Below the pieces are notes generated by a model. The model saw only the letters and a list, made by a program, of their open reading frames with translations, ran no database searches and had not been told where the DNA came from. Below are positions 10,211-19,138 of a stretch of DNA of 64,000 bases, piece after piece (positions within the stretch are counted from its first letter, which is position 1; each line of letters begins with the position of its first letter). This DNA is from Spirabiliibacterium pneumoniae (GTDB lineage Bacteria; Pseudomonadota; Gammaproteobacteria; Enterobacterales; Pasteurellaceae): contig NZ_JABMII010000012.1 in the NCBI RefSeq assembly GCF_014884995.1, positions 41,932 through 105,931 of the forward strand, given 5' to 3'. Made by a program: the position numbers and the translations under genes.

Positions 10211-10921
10211 TCAATGGCGTTGGCTGCGACACAAACACCAAATGCTCACCTCCCGTGCGCCCGCGCGCTTAAGCACTCGGCATAGCTCATTGACCGTTGC
10301 CCCTGTAGTGACCACATCATCAACGAGTGCAATATGCTTGCCATCAAAGCGCTGGGTGGCTTGAAAAACATGACGAACATTTTCACGCCGCGCGCGTGCG
10401 CTCAGCCCTCGCTGCGGTGCAACGGCATAAACGCGCTCAAGCGCACGGAGATTCACGGGCAATTGGAGGTAGTGTGCTAGTTGGCGTGCGAGTAATTCTG
10501 CCTGATTATAGCCCCGTCGCTTATGGCGGCGGGTGTGCAAGGGCACGGGAATAATTTCATCGGGCATTGGCGTTTGATACAACCGCTGATGATGCTTAAT
10601 CGCCAGCAATAACAAACGGGCTAAAGTGCGGTCGAGAGCGTAACCTTGCTGAAATTTAAACTGGTGAATCAAGCCGCTCAATGGGGGTTGAAAAGGGCTG
10701 ACATGCACAAGATGATGCCAGCGTGGCGGGTGATGTAAACACTGCCCACAGTGCTGTTCATGGCGCGGTAAAATCTGCCCACAACGCCCGCAATAAGCCC
10801 ATTGAGACAACGCACGATAACAGCGGCTACACACGCCAAACTGCGCAAGGTGCAACCGTTGATGGCATAATACACAGCGCGCACCTAACGCGTTAGCCAA
10901 TAAAAAGTGGAAAGATTGCAT
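10211..10921 (-). CDS. comF: Competence protein ComF (phosphoribosyltransferase-like)
   Basis: ComF is needed for moving incoming DNA into the cytoplasm during natural transformation. The 236 residues show an N-terminal zinc-ribbon with several CxxC pairs (CVLCHQ, CSRCYR, CGRCGQ, CGQCLHH) and a C-terminal type I phosphoribosyltransferase fold with the PRPP-binding loop ALVDDVVTTGATVNE. In Haemophilus influenzae comF ends the comABCDEF operon; here the gene upstream is a divergent HAD phosphatase and no comA-E genes are present, so comF must have its own promoter. A candidate CRP-S site lies 50 bases upstream. Confidence 0.92.
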   Translation of the reverse strand: MQSFHFLLANALGARCVLCHQRLHLAQFGVCSRCYRALSQWAYCGRCGQILPRHEQHCGQCLHHPPRWHHLVHVSPFQPPLSGLIHQFKFQQGYALDRTLARLLLLAIKHHQRLYQTPMPDEIIPVPLHTRRHKRRGYNQAELLARQLAHYLQLPVNLRALERVYAVAPQRGLSARARRENVRHVFQATQRFDGKHIALVDDVVTTGATVNELCRVLKRAGAREVSIWCLCRSQRH

Positions 10922-10970
10922 GGCAATATCATGCCAAAATGTGCGCTTTACTACATTTTTCTCAACGCAA

Positions 10971-10992
10971 TTATGCGATCAGGCGCGAAAAA
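10971..10992 (-). promoter_or_regulatory. Candidate CRP-S (competence) site upstream of comF
   Basis: Read on the minus strand, the 22-mer has a left half TTTTTCGC and right half TCGCATAA, against the CRP-S consensus TTTTGCGA and TCGCAAAA; 13 of the 16 half-site positions match. CRP-S sites need both CRP and Sxy and drive competence genes in Pasteurellaceae. The spacing of 50 bases to the comF start is compatible with a promoter just downstream of the site. Confidence 0.6.
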
Positions 10993-11025
10993 ATGGTAAG
11001 ATGCTCGCTTTACTACACTTAATCA

Positions 11026-11847
11026 ATGGACGCTATGCTTTCACCACAACAAATTAAGATCGTATTTTTTGATATTGATGAAACACTTTACGTTAAAAAT
11101 AAGCACTATTTACCCGACACCGTGTTGCCCGCACTCACCAAACTCAAAGACAACGGCATCATTCCCGCCATTGCAACAGGCCGCGCGTTGTGTGCGCTGC
11201 CAGTAGACATTGATCAGCTGATCGCCGAGCTGCCGATCACGTTGTTTGTGAGCATCAATGGGCAATATAACTGTTATCAAGGCGAAACCATTGCCAGCTT
11301 CCCGCTTGCGCGAGACGACATTGAAGAGATGGTGGCGTTTTTCACCCGCCTGGGCATTGATTATGCTTTTGTCGGCCACGATGCCATTGCCGTCAACCGT
11401 CAAACCGACAAAGTTGACAACGCGCTGCGCCCTATTACGGCGCGTTATATCGTTGACCCGAACTACTATCAACAAAGTGCGGTTTACCAAATGCTGGCGT
11501 TTTATGATGAAAGTGATGATGACCTTGTGGCGCAATCACCGCTGCTACAAACTCGCCTTCGCACGGTGCGCTGGCATGAAGACGCAGTGGATGTGCTCAG
11601 CCGTGATGGCTCGAAAGCGCGCGGTATCAACGCAGTGCTTGCGCATTTCAACCTCTCCCCAGAAAATGCTGTGGCTTTCGGAGATGGGCTAAATGATTTG
11701 GAGATGATAAGTGCGGTCGGCTTTGGGGTGGCGATGGGCAATGCGCACAACGAACTCAAGGCAAAAGCGGACTATGTTTGTGGTGATATTGAGCAAGACG
11801 GCTTAAAAAATGCGCTTTTGCACTTAGGTTTAATTGATAACTCGTGA
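11026..11847 (+). CDS. Cof-type HAD-IIB family phosphatase
   Basis: This 273-residue cytoplasmic protein belongs to the Cof subfamily of haloacid dehalogenase phosphatases, which hydrolyse sugar phosphates and other small phosphoesters. Motif I is [10 protein letters not shown] with the nucleophile and acid aspartates; motif II lies in AIATGR; motif III/IV appear as [10 protein letters not shown] and [12 protein letters not shown]. Substrate cannot be told. The start is uncertain: two ATGs nine bases apart, MDAM and MLSP, neither with a strong ribosome site. It is divergent from comF and overlaps no other gene; its stop is 35 bases before coaA. Confidence 0.85.
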   Translation: MDAMLSPQQIKIVFFDIDETLYVKNKHYLPDTVLPALTKLKDNGIIPAIATGRALCALPVDIDQLIAELPITLFVSINGQYNCYQGETIASFPLARDDIEEMVAFFTRLGIDYAFVGHDAIAVNRQTDKVDNALRPITARYIVDPNYYQQSAVYQMLAFYDESDDDLVAQSPLLQTRLRTVRWHEDAVDVLSRDGSKARGINAVLAHFNLSPENAVAFGDGLNDLEMISAVGFGVAMGNAHNELKAKADYVCGDIEQDGLKNALLHLGLIDNS

Positions 11848-11881
11848 TACTATGACGTTAGGTGAACGCAAAGGATACGTC

Positions 11882-12826
11882 ATGAAAGCTGACCAAAAAT
11901 ACACACCCTTTATGGAATTTAACCGCCCACAGTGGGCGGCATTGCGTAAAAGTGTGCCCTTGACACTCACCGAGCAAGATCTTGAGCCGCTGCTGGGGTT
12001 TAACGAAGATCTGTCACTGGATGAAGTCAGCACCATTTATCTGCCGCTAACACGTTTGGTCAATTATTACATCGAAGAAAATCTGGCCCGCCAAGCGGTG
12101 CTCCACCGTTTTTTAGGCGTAAAACCACCCAAAGTGCCTTATATTATCAGCATTGCAGGCAGTGTGTCAGTGGGCAAAAGTACCAGCGCGCGGATTTTGC
12201 AATCGCTCTTAAGCCAGTGGCCGCAACCACGAAAAGTCGATTTAATCACCACCGACGGCTTTCTTTATCCGTTGGACTATTTGCAAAAAAATAATTTATT
12301 GCACAAAAAAGGCTTTCCTATTTCTTACGATACGCAGCGATTAATCCAGTTTATCTCGGATATAAAATCTGGCAAACGTGAGGTCAAAGCGCCGATCTAT
12401 TCTCACCTGACGTACGACATCATCCCCAATCAGTTTAATGTGGTTGATCAGCCTGATATTTTGATTCTAGAAGGCTTAAACGTGTTGCAAACCAGCGCCC
12501 AGCACATCAAACACCCCGATCGCCTGTTTGTCTCCGATTTTGTCGATTTCTCGATCTTTGTCGATGCCAAAGAATCATTATTAAAAAGTTGGTATATCAA
12601 GCGTTTCCTCAATTTTCGCAAAGGCGCATTTAGTGACCCTAACTCCTACTTTAACCACTACTCCAAACTCTCAGAAGCTGAAGCGGTGGCCACCGCCAAT
12701 CATATTTGGGATAACATCAACGGGCTTAACTTGCGAGAAAATATCCTGCCAAGCCGCGAACGGGCAAACCTGATTTTGGTGAAAGGCGCTAACCATAAAA
12801 TCGCACAAGTGAAGTTACGCAAATAG
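11882..12826 (+). CDS. coaA: Type I pantothenate kinase
   Basis: CoaA phosphorylates pantothenate, the committed step of coenzyme A synthesis, and is feedback inhibited by CoA. The 314 residues show the P-loop GSVSVGKST near residue 100, TTDGFLYP, and the conserved segment [11 protein letters not shown] place the start at the ATG giving [13 protein letters not shown] because AAAGGA lies at the right distance upstream and the length fits the 310-316 of the family; an in-frame ATG 48 bases earlier would add an unconserved leader. It follows the HAD gene closely and may share its transcript. Confidence 0.96.
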   Translation: MKADQKYTPFMEFNRPQWAALRKSVPLTLTEQDLEPLLGFNEDLSLDEVSTIYLPLTRLVNYYIEENLARQAVLHRFLGVKPPKVPYIISIAGSVSVGKSTSARILQSLLSQWPQPRKVDLITTDGFLYPLDYLQKNNLLHKKGFPISYDTQRLIQFISDIKSGKREVKAPIYSHLTYDIIPNQFNVVDQPDILILEGLNVLQTSAQHIKHPDRLFVSDFVDFSIFVDAKESLLKSWYIKRFLNFRKGAFSDPNSYFNHYSKLSEAEAVATANHIWDNINGLNLRENILPSRERANLILVKGANHKIAQVKLRK

Positions 12827-12909
12827 CAAAGTGCGGTCAGACAGCCACTGCAATTTGAAATTTGCCTCAAGATTTGGCTTAATAGTAACAAATTTTATCA
12901 GGATATTTT

Positions 12910-13548
12910 ATGGATGCACTTATTCGACTAGACAACGTCTGCTATTCGGCACAGACCTGCCTACGTTATCCCAACATCTGCATTGAACAAGGAAAAACAA
13001 CGTTTTTGCAAGGGCCAAGCGGCGCAGGCAAGAGTACATTATTTAAGCTGCTTAACGCCACGCTCACGCCTTATAGCGGCACGATTTTCTATCAAGGGCA
13101 AGACATTGCCACCCTTGATACCATAACCTTGCGCCGTGAGATTTTGCTGGTCAATCAGCGGCTTTATCTTTTCGCGAGGTCCATTCGTGATAACTTTAAC
13201 CTGTTTTATCACTATTTGGATAAAATTCCGCTCAGCGATGATGAAATCAAACCGTATCTCGCCCTCACACAAGCGCTGGATTTTGGGCTGGATAATGATT
13301 GCAGCCACCTTTCTGGCGGCGAGCAGCAGCGTGTTTTTCTCGCCATTGCCTTAAGCCTTAAACCTAAGCTGATCATGCTCGATGAACCCACATCAGCCCT
13401 TGACGAACGCCTTGCGAAGCGTGTCATGGGCGACATTTTAGCCTTTTGCCAGCAAGAAATCATCACGCCGCTGATCATTAGCCACGACGACAACATCGTA
13501 CAGCACTTTGCGCAAAATATCATCGCCATTCACAAGGAGACAGCATGA
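12910..13548 (+). CDS. fetA: Iron export ABC transporter ATP-binding subunit FetA
   Basis: The 212 residues form one ABC ATPase domain: Walker A GPSGAGKST near residue 35, signature LSGGEQQR, Walker B KLIMLDEPTSALDE and the switch histidine in ISHDD. The next gene encodes the permease of the FetB/UPF0014 family and overlaps by ATGA, so the two make one transporter. In Escherichia coli FetAB (YbbLM) lowers iron stress, apparently by exporting iron. The assignment rests mostly on the partner gene. Confidence 0.88.
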   Translation: MDALIRLDNVCYSAQTCLRYPNICIEQGKTTFLQGPSGAGKSTLFKLLNATLTPYSGTIFYQGQDIATLDTITLRREILLVNQRLYLFARSIRDNFNLFYHYLDKIPLSDDEIKPYLALTQALDFGLDNDCSHLSGGEQQRVFLAIALSLKPKLIMLDEPTSALDERLAKRVMGDILAFCQQEIITPLIISHDDNIVQHFAQNIIAIHKETA

Positions 13549-14321
13549 ACACCGTCAGCATGAATGTGATGAATTTCAGCCTGGTTTATATCTTGTTGCT
13601 GATTGTGCTTTATGTGATGAAAAAAAATCATATTCAGCAATCTAAGCTGCTGTTTGTTGCCAGCTTACGCATGACAGTACAATTGATCATTGCAGGCTGG
13701 GTGCTAACCTATATTTTCGGGCATGAAAATCCGCTGTTTACCATCGCCTATGTGGCAGCCATGATCGTCTTTGCCATTCATCGCGTGCTGTCGAAAAATC
13801 CGATGCTCAATCCGCGCTTTAAACTGGCAGTCATGCTATCGTTAAGCCTTTCGGGGCTATCTATTCTCGCCTTTTTTGTGTTAGTGGTCGCTAACCAAAG
13901 CGTGTTTAACCCGCAGTATGTCATTCCGCTCGGTGGCATGATGATGGGCAACGCCATGACCGCACTTAACCTTGGGCTGAAAACCTTTCGCGAAAGCCTG
14001 CGCAGTGAAAACGATAAAATAAGCACCTTGCTCAATTTTGGCGTAGCACCTGAAAAAATTCTGCTACCTTATGTCAATCAAGCGGTCGAAACCGCACTTT
14101 TACCCACCCTCAACTCCATGCTCGGCATGGGCATCATCGCGCTGCCAGGCATGATGACAGGACAAATTCTCTCCGGCACGCTGCCAAGCACCGCCGTGTT
14201 ATATCAAATTGCGATTATGATCGCCATTTGCACCGTGGTCAGCTTGTCGCTGTTCGGCGCACTACATTTTGGGTATCGCTCATTGTATAACGAGCGCAAT
14301 CAAATCAACTTGCCACGATAA
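13545..14321 (+). CDS. fetB: Iron export permease FetB (UPF0014 family)
   Basis: This 258-residue inner-membrane protein has about seven hydrophobic segments. Family marks are IPLGGMMMGNAMTALNLGLK and LPTLNSMLGMGIIALPGMMTGQILSG, typical of UPF0014/FetB proteins. With FetA it forms an ABC exporter implicated in iron homeostasis and hydrogen peroxide resistance. The start overlaps the fetA stop by four bases. The stop codon is embedded in an uptake-sequence dyad that likely ends the transcript. Confidence 0.9.
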   Translation: MNTVSMNVMNFSLVYILLLIVLYVMKKNHIQQSKLLFVASLRMTVQLIIAGWVLTYIFGHENPLFTIAYVAAMIVFAIHRVLSKNPMLNPRFKLAVMLSLSLSGLSILAFFVLVVANQSVFNPQYVIPLGGMMMGNAMTALNLGLKTFRESLRSENDKISTLLNFGVAPEKILLPYVNQAVETALLPTLNSMLGMGIIALPGMMTGQILSGTLPSTAVLYQIAIMIAICTVVSLSLFGALHFGYRSLYNERNQINLPR

Positions 14322-14347
14322 AGTGCGGTCAACCGCACTTTATTTTT
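14320..14347 (+). terminator. Uptake-sequence dyad terminator after fetB
   Basis: AAAGTGCGGT and its complement pair as a 10-base stem with a two-base centre, followed by ATTTTTT. It begins within the fetB stop codon, and fits a strong intrinsic terminator made from two uptake sequences. Confidence 0.8.
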
Positions 14348-14348
14348 T

Positions 14349-14367
14349 GATAACGGTTCTCATTCGT
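14349..14367 (+). promoter_or_regulatory. Weak Fur-box-like sequence before the DUF4198 gene
   Basis: GATAACGGTTCTCATTCGT matches 12 of 19 positions of the Fur consensus, with good GATAA and TCATT parts. It lies about 40 bases upstream of the DUF4198 gene start. The match is suggestive only. Confidence 0.3.
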
Positions 14368-14408
14368 GATAATATCCCTTAGCAATTTGTTCACAAGAGG
14401 ATATTTCA

Positions 14409-15122
14409 ATGAAACTCAAATCACTTTATGCCCTCGCCTTCGCAGGGCTTTTCGCCACCAGTGCCAACGCCCACAACCTATTTCCTGTGCAAACAGAACA
14501 AGGCTATGGTATTCAATTTTGGGCTGATGACCACTGGGAGTTGCCTGATTTTCAACAAGTGATCGGCGTGAGCGCCTACAACAACGACGGCAAACGTTTG
14601 AAAGTCGGCTTTGACTTCCAAAACGGCAACGTCAGCCTAAAAGACGAAAAAGCGCAAGTTGGCTTAATGACCGCAGAATACGACTACGGTTATTTCACCT
14701 TCACCGCAGACAAACATTTCCACAAACCACGCACTGAAGTGCAAGGCGTTATTTTCGACTCGCGCCACATCTACAAACTCGGCAAAAGCATCTTCACCTG
14801 GAATGACGCTTACAGCCAACCCGTTGGCTTGAAATTGGAAGTCACTCCACTGAGCAACCCCCTGACCTTAAAAGAAGGCGACAAACTGAAAGTGTTGGTT
14901 ACCTACAACGGTCAGCCGTTCAACAATGTTGAATTTGAAGACCAAGCAGGCGATCTTGACGATGTGGTCATCAAAGACGGCGTAGCGGAATTGACACTGC
15001 GCAAAGCTCAAGACGGCTATCAAATCCTCGGCGCAACAGCAAAACTGCCATACCAATTGCAAGACGATAAAGCGCAAACCCTACAATTGACAGGCACACT
15101 TGCGTTTAAATCTGCAAAATAA
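14409..15122 (+). CDS. DUF4198 family periplasmic protein, possible metal-uptake accessory
   Basis: The 237-residue product has a Sec signal peptide (MKLKSLYALAFAGLFATSANA) with the mature N-terminus at HNLF, and two immunoglobulin-like halves expected of DUF4198. A histidine at the mature N-terminus could join a metal site, as in related proteins. DUF4198 proteins occur beside nickel/cobalt transporters (for example NikK-type components) and in iron-regulated loci. Here it follows fetAB but is separated from it by a terminator, so it is probably transcribed alone. I do not assign a metal. Confidence 0.75.
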   Translation: MKLKSLYALAFAGLFATSANAHNLFPVQTEQGYGIQFWADDHWELPDFQQVIGVSAYNNDGKRLKVGFDFQNGNVSLKDEKAQVGLMTAEYDYGYFTFTADKHFHKPRTEVQGVIFDSRHIYKLGKSIFTWNDAYSQPVGLKLEVTPLSNPLTLKEGDKLKVLVTYNGQPFNNVEFEDQAGDLDDVVIKDGVAELTLRKAQDGYQILGATAKLPYQLQDDKAQTLQLTGTLAFKSAK

Positions 15123-15159
15123 ACCTACAAAGTGCGGTTTTATCGCACTTTATGCCACA

Positions 15160-15187
15160 AAAAACCTCACTATTGCGTGAGGTTTTT
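15160..15187. terminator. Bidirectional terminator between the DUF4198 gene and the lipoprotein gene
   Basis: Perfect 11-base arms AAAAACCTCAC and GTGAGGTTTTT flank a six-base loop, with A-run and T-run on either side. It separates two convergent genes and would stop transcription from both directions. Confidence 0.85.
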
Positions 15188-15202
15188 GCGATCTGGGCGT
15201 GA

Positions 15203-16315
15203 TTATTGTTGTTTAACGGCAAATGCACCCGTAATTTCTTTATCATTTACACGGCCTTCAAATTGACCTGCCGCTTCCTGTGCGCTGTCGCCATAAAAGC
15301 CACCGTCTACGTTCAAGCCTTCATGCGCAGTGAAGCGATTTCCGTGAATTTGACCTCGGAAGTTGGCCAGTTCATGCCCATCGCGATGAATAATGGCGCC
15401 TTCAACCGTTTTTTTACCAAAATTAGCTGACATATTTGCGCTGCCCTCTTGTAAGTCGCCACCCGCGAAGTATAGCGTATCACCGTGATAACTGATTTTG
15501 CCTTCAGATGGCATTTTCGCCTCGAGCGTGCTTTCACCCTGCGCGAAGAAGTTGCTCGTTTTCGCTTTTCTATCAATAACATAACCAAACACACTATGTT
15601 GATAATTTGTGCTGTAACGGCTATCGATGTTTTCATCATAACGTAGGTCATTATATCCAGGTACATCTGCATTTTCACCCAAGGTGAGATCCATTTGAGT
15701 ACCATTGACATCTACAGCCATATAAGCAGGCGGATCATTACGGTCATCCAGCTTCTCATCAGCTTTTGCATCTTTGGCTTTTTCTTCGGCTTTATCAGAT
15801 TCGGACTTTACCTTCTCTTTCGCTTCATCGGTTTTGTCTTTAGTATCTGATTGGATATCTTTAGCTTTTTCTTCGGCTTTATCAGATTCGGACTTTGCCT
15901 TCTCTTTCACTTCATCGGTTTTGTCTTTAGTATCTGATTGGATATCTTTAGCTTTTTCTTCGGCTTTATCAGATTCGGACTTTGCCTTCTCTTTCACTTC
16001 ATCGGTTTTGTCTTTAGTATCTGATTGGATATCTTTAGCTTTTTCTTCGGCTTTATCAGATTCGGACTTTGCCTTCTCTTTCACTTCATCGGCTTTATCT
16101 TTAGTATCTGATTGGATATCTTTAGCTTTTTCTTCGGCTTTATCAGCTTGTGCTTTTACTTTATCTTTTAGTTCATTGGCCTTGCCGTTAGCCTTTTCTT
16201 TTACGCTTTGTTCGCTATTTTGGATGTTGTTACTCTGTCCATTATCACTACCACCACTTGAACAAGCGGTCATCATCAGTGAGCATAATAGCGTAGTTAA
16301 TAACGTTTTTTTCAT
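15203..16315 (-). CDS. Surface lipoprotein with repeat stalk and TbpB-like barrel domain
   Basis: The 370-residue product starts with a lipoprotein signal ending in the lipobox MTAC. Residues about 35-190 are a charged, Lys/Glu/Ala/Asp-rich stalk with four to five copies of a 29-residue repeat of the type KAEEKAKDIQSDTKDK. Residues about 200-370 form a beta-rich domain ending in GGFYGDSAQEAAGQFEGR and ITGAF, the pattern of the C-terminal barrel in TbpB, factor H-binding and other Slam-exported surface lipoproteins. The role is unknown; I infer a ligand-binding head held off the outer membrane on a helical stalk. No Slam gene is visible in the window. AAGGAT precedes the start. Confidence 0.8.
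   Translation of the reverse strand: MKKTLLTTLLCSLMMTACSSGGSDNGQSNNIQNSEQSVKEKANGKANELKDKVKAQADKAEEKAKDIQSDTKDKADEVKEKAKSESDKAEEKAKDIQSDTKDKTDEVKEKAKSESDKAEEKAKDIQSDTKDKTDEVKEKAKSESDKAEEKAKDIQSDTKDKTDEAKEKVKSESDKAEEKAKDAKADEKLDDRNDPPAYMAVDVNGTQMDLTLGENADVPGYNDLRYDENIDSRYSTNYQHSVFGYVIDRKAKTSNFFAQGESTLEAKMPSEGKISYHGDTLYFAGGDLQEGSANMSANFGKKTVEGAIIHRDGHELANFRGQIHGNRFTAHEGLNVDGGFYGDSAQEAAGQFEGRVNDKEITGAFAVKQQ
15771..16147 (-). repeat. 87-bp tandem repeat array inside the lipoprotein gene
   Basis: Identical anchor sites (GATATC) recur at 15854, 15941, 16028 and 16115, exactly 87 bases apart, giving about 4.3 units of 29 codons with few differences. Units split naturally as 11+11+7 residues, the pattern of helical coiled-coil or LEA-like repeats. 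As the unit is a multiple of three, copy-number change lengthens or shortens the stalk without frameshift. Confidence 0.92.
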
Positions 16316-16423
16316 TTAATATCCTTGTTTGGGTAAAAAGTGCGCAAATTCTAATATACAAAAAGCGACAAATCAATATATTTTGAAAATTAAAATAATG
16401 AAACGTCATTACAAAATAATATA

Positions 16424-16451
16424 AAAAAGCCCAAATAAAAACTTGGGCTTT
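16424..16451 (-). terminator. Terminator after napC
   Basis: On the minus strand AAAGCCCAA and TTGGGCTTT pair around an eight-base loop and are followed by a run of T. It closes the nap operon. Confidence 0.85.
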
Positions 16452-16472
16452 CGTGTCAATATAAAAGTGCGG

Positions 16473-17072
16473 TTAGTGAATGGCGGTGGCGTCTTGCACT
16501 TCGCTCATATCTGGCAATTGGTGGGCGATGCCTTTATGGCAGTCGATACAGCTATTGCCGTTTTCAATGGCTTTGCGGTGCATTTTCGCTGCCACCGATT
16601 TTTGTTGGCTGAAGTCCATGTTATCGAAGTTATGGCAATTACGGCATTCTTGAGATTGGTTCTCTTTCATGCGTTCCCATTCCCGTTCAGCCATGTGTAA
16701 GCGGCGAGCGTTGAATTTTTCAATGGTGTCGGTGTAACCCATGACATGCGCGTAAACTTCACGGCTAGCCTTCAATTTGCGGATAATTTTTGGCACAAAT
16801 TGATGTGGCACATGGCAATCTGGGCAGGTGGCTTTCACGCCGCTGCGGTTTTGATAGTGTGCGGTGTGTAAATATTCGGGATAGACGTCATTGCTGTGGC
16901 AGCTGACACAAAATTCTTCCGTATTGGTCTGCTCAAGGCTGTAATTAAAGCCCACCCAAGACACCACGCCAGCGATAAAGCCGATAATCAAGAGGGTGCC
17001 GATGGCCAGCTTGCTTGGGGTTCTAAACCAGTGCCAAAAGCGTTTTAGGATATTGGGTTTCTTTGCCATCAT
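16473..17072 (-). CDS. napC: Tetraheme c-type cytochrome NapC
   Basis: NapC takes electrons from menaquinol in the inner membrane and passes them to NapB/NapA in the periplasm. The 199 residues have one N-terminal membrane anchor (about 18-40) and four haem-binding motifs: CVSCH, CPDCH, CRNCH and CIDCH. The start overlaps the napB stop by four bases. It is the last gene of the operon before a strong terminator. Confidence 0.97.
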   Translation of the reverse strand: MMAKKPNILKRFWHWFRTPSKLAIGTLLIIGFIAGVVSWVGFNYSLEQTNTEEFCVSCHSNDVYPEYLHTAHYQNRSGVKATCPDCHVPHQFVPKIIRKLKASREVYAHVMGYTDTIEKFNARRLHMAEREWERMKENQSQECRNCHNFDNMDFSQQKSVAAKMHRKAIENGNSCIDCHKGIAHQLPDMSEVQDATAIH

Positions 17073-17518
17073 TTGCTCCCATAGCCTGGTAGTGGTTTAA
17101 ATTCATTTTCGACAATCGGATCCACTTCTGCTTGTGGCACATGACATTGCAAGCAGAAATAGCGACGTGGCGCAAGATTGCCGCTGACTTTGCCATCACG
17201 GCTGACAAAGTGCGTTGGGCTAATGCGTGGCGCACCCGTTGCGCGAGAAGCCTGCACACTGTGACAATTTAAGCACTGGTTATTATTTTTGGTCACCTGA
17301 TAATTTTTTATACTATGCGGAATCATCGGAGGCTGATTCACATAGTTAAGCACCGCAGGCTCGGTTTCTTTTGGATTATTATGAAATGCAGGCGCGACAT
17401 TTTCAGGTGAGCTTTGAATATCTTTCCCCACGGGTTCAACCGCACTTTGAGCTAATGCCACGCTCATGCAGCCAAACAATAATCCCATTATAAATCCTTT
17501 TTTAAACATCTTACTCAC
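17069..17518 (-). CDS. napB: Diheme cytochrome NapB, periplasmic nitrate reductase small subunit
   Basis: NapB shuttles electrons from NapC to the NapA catalytic subunit. The 149-residue product has a signal peptide (hydrophobic stretch ending ALAQSA) and two CxxCH haem sites, CLNCH and CLQCH, with distal histidines in IPHSI and SPTHF. It lies two bases downstream of napH and overlaps napC. Confidence 0.97.
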   Translation of the reverse strand: MSKMFKKGFIMGLLFGCMSVALAQSAVEPVGKDIQSSPENVAPAFHNNPKETEPAVLNYVNQPPMIPHSIKNYQVTKNNNQCLNCHSVQASRATGAPRISPTHFVSRDGKVSGNLAPRRYFCLQCHVPQAEVDPIVENEFKPLPGYGSK

Positions 17519-17520
17519 TC

Positions 17521-18378
17521 CTAACCTTTATTAAATCGTGTCGAAAAGGTAAAAACTGATTCAGCACAAACATCAACACAACGTCCGCAGCTGATACAAT
17601 CTTTGCTTAATACTAATTGGCTCTCCTGCGCTTTCCCAAATAAGGGACTACGCAAAACGTGTGGCTCAGGGCAAACATTAAAGCAGTCCATGCAGCGATC
17701 GCAGCGCGCACGGTCAATCACTTTCACGCGAATGAGGCTTTTCGCGCCAATTACACCATAAGCCGCACCAATGGGGCATAAATGCCCACACCAGCCATGT
17801 TCAACTACCAATAAGTCAAATAAAAAAAGTGCCAAAAGCAACCATGTTGTTGCCCCAAAGCCATAAATTAACGCCCGCCCCAGTGCGGCAACAGGGTTGA
17901 TCCACTCCCACAACAATGTGCCTGTTATTGCCGAGCCGAGTAAAATCATCACTAAAATGGCATAGCGCAAAGTGCGGTTGAGCTTGGCTGTTTGACGAAT
18001 ATTCAGTTTTCGCCTTAACCATGCCGCCACGTCGGTGATCACATTCACTGGGCAACACCACGCACAAAACACTTTACTGCCCACTAACGCATAAAAGGCA
18101 ATCACAATCAAGCCACCGATCACCGCACTTAACACGGGCACATACCCTGTAGCGAAGCTTTCTGCCAGCATGAGCGGATCGGTTAATGGTACGGTGTCAA
18201 GCAAAAGGCTGCCGCTGTAATTGCCGCGCAAAATCCAAAATCCAAAGTACGGTCCGCTTAAAAACATGGCTAAAATCACAAGCTGACACGCTCTGCGCAG
18301 CAGCAAAAAACGGTTAGCACGCCAAAAGCCGAGCTTTTCTCGCGCCTCACGCCCAGCATGTTCAATGGCATTTGGCAT
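17521..18378 (-). CDS. napH: Quinol dehydrogenase membrane component NapH
   Basis: NapH is an inner-membrane iron-sulfur protein that with NapG offers a second quinol-oxidising route to NapA. The 285 residues contain four transmembrane segments, two CxxxCP-type motifs (CAWCCPVN and CGHLCPIG) and two C-terminal [4Fe-4S] sites (CDRCMDCFNVC and CISCGRCVDVC). Start and the napG stop overlap by one base. Confidence 0.97.
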   Translation of the reverse strand: MPNAIEHAGREAREKLGFWRANRFLLLRRACQLVILAMFLSGPYFGFWILRGNYSGSLLLDTVPLTDPLMLAESFATGYVPVLSAVIGGLIVIAFYALVGSKVFCAWCCPVNVITDVAAWLRRKLNIRQTAKLNRTLRYAILVMILLGSAITGTLLWEWINPVAALGRALIYGFGATTWLLLALFLFDLLVVEHGWCGHLCPIGAAYGVIGAKSLIRVKVIDRARCDRCMDCFNVCPEPHVLRSPLFGKAQESQLVLSKDCISCGRCVDVCAESVFTFSTRFNKG

Positions 18379-19130
18379 TATTGCACCTCCGGCATACGCG
18401 TTGGCAGATCAATAATGTCTTGATTTAACAGCGAATGCCCTGCTTTTTCCTTTTCTTCCCAGCCCAGCCGATAGTGCTTGCCGAGCATACCTTTGGCTAA
18501 TACCATTGGCAAAACTTTGATTGCCGCATCTTCTAGCACACACGCCTCTTCACATTTGCCGCAGCCCGTACACGCTTCGGAATGTACAGTGGGGATGAGC
18601 TTTGCGTGGCGATCACTGCGTGAATTGTGCTGATTTTCTAGCGTGATCGCTTTATCAATCAGCGGACACACGCGGTAACACACGTCGCAGCGCAAACCCT
18701 GCCAATTCAGGCAAGTTTCGTGATCTAATAACACCGACAGCCCCATGCGAGCGTCGTTAATGTTATCTTGAGTAGCATCCAGCGCACCACTTGGGCAGGC
18801 TTTCGCACAAGGAATATCCACACACATCTCACACGGCTTTTGGCGCGCAATAAAATATGGTGTGCCCGCTTCCAAAGGTGAGAGCAGGCCTGCAAGATGC
18901 AACATATCATAAGGGCAAGCCTGCACACACTGCCCACAGCGAATGCAGGCGCTGGCGAAATCTTTTTCATTTGCTAGGGCAAATGGCGGACGCAGCGCCA
19001 CGCCTTCACGCGCAAGGCTTTGCTTTTGTTGCAAGGCAAGCAACAACCCAACGCCCGCAAGCCCACCTGCGGTGCGTACACCGTCTTTAAGCACACGGCG
19101 ACGTTGTGGGTTATCGACTTGCTTTTTCAT
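18378..19130 (-). CDS. napG: Ferredoxin-type protein NapG
   Basis: NapG is a periplasmic protein with four [4Fe-4S] clusters that pairs with NapH. The 250 residues begin with a twin-arginine-like leader (RRRVLKDG followed by a hydrophobic stretch). Cluster motifs include [35 protein letters not shown] and [11 protein letters not shown]. It lies eight bases after napA. Confidence 0.97.
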   Translation of the reverse strand: MKKQVDNPQRRRVLKDGVRTAGGLAGVGLLLALQQKQSLAREGVALRPPFALANEKDFASACIRCGQCVQACPYDMLHLAGLLSPLEAGTPYFIARQKPCEMCVDIPCAKACPSGALDATQDNINDARMGLSVLLDHETCLNWQGLRCDVCYRVCPLIDKAITLENQHNSRSDRHAKLIPTVHSEACTGCGKCEEACVLEDAAIKVLPMVLAKGMLGKHYRLGWEEKEKAGHSLLNQDIIDLPTRMPEVQ

Positions 19131-19138
19131 ACCGCACT

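Noticed and set aside
15774..16319. Long open frame on the plus strand opposite the lipoprotein repeats
   Set aside because: It is the complement of a Lys/Glu-rich repeat and reads as low-complexity Ser/Phe/Ala; the minus-strand lipoprotein explains the DNA.
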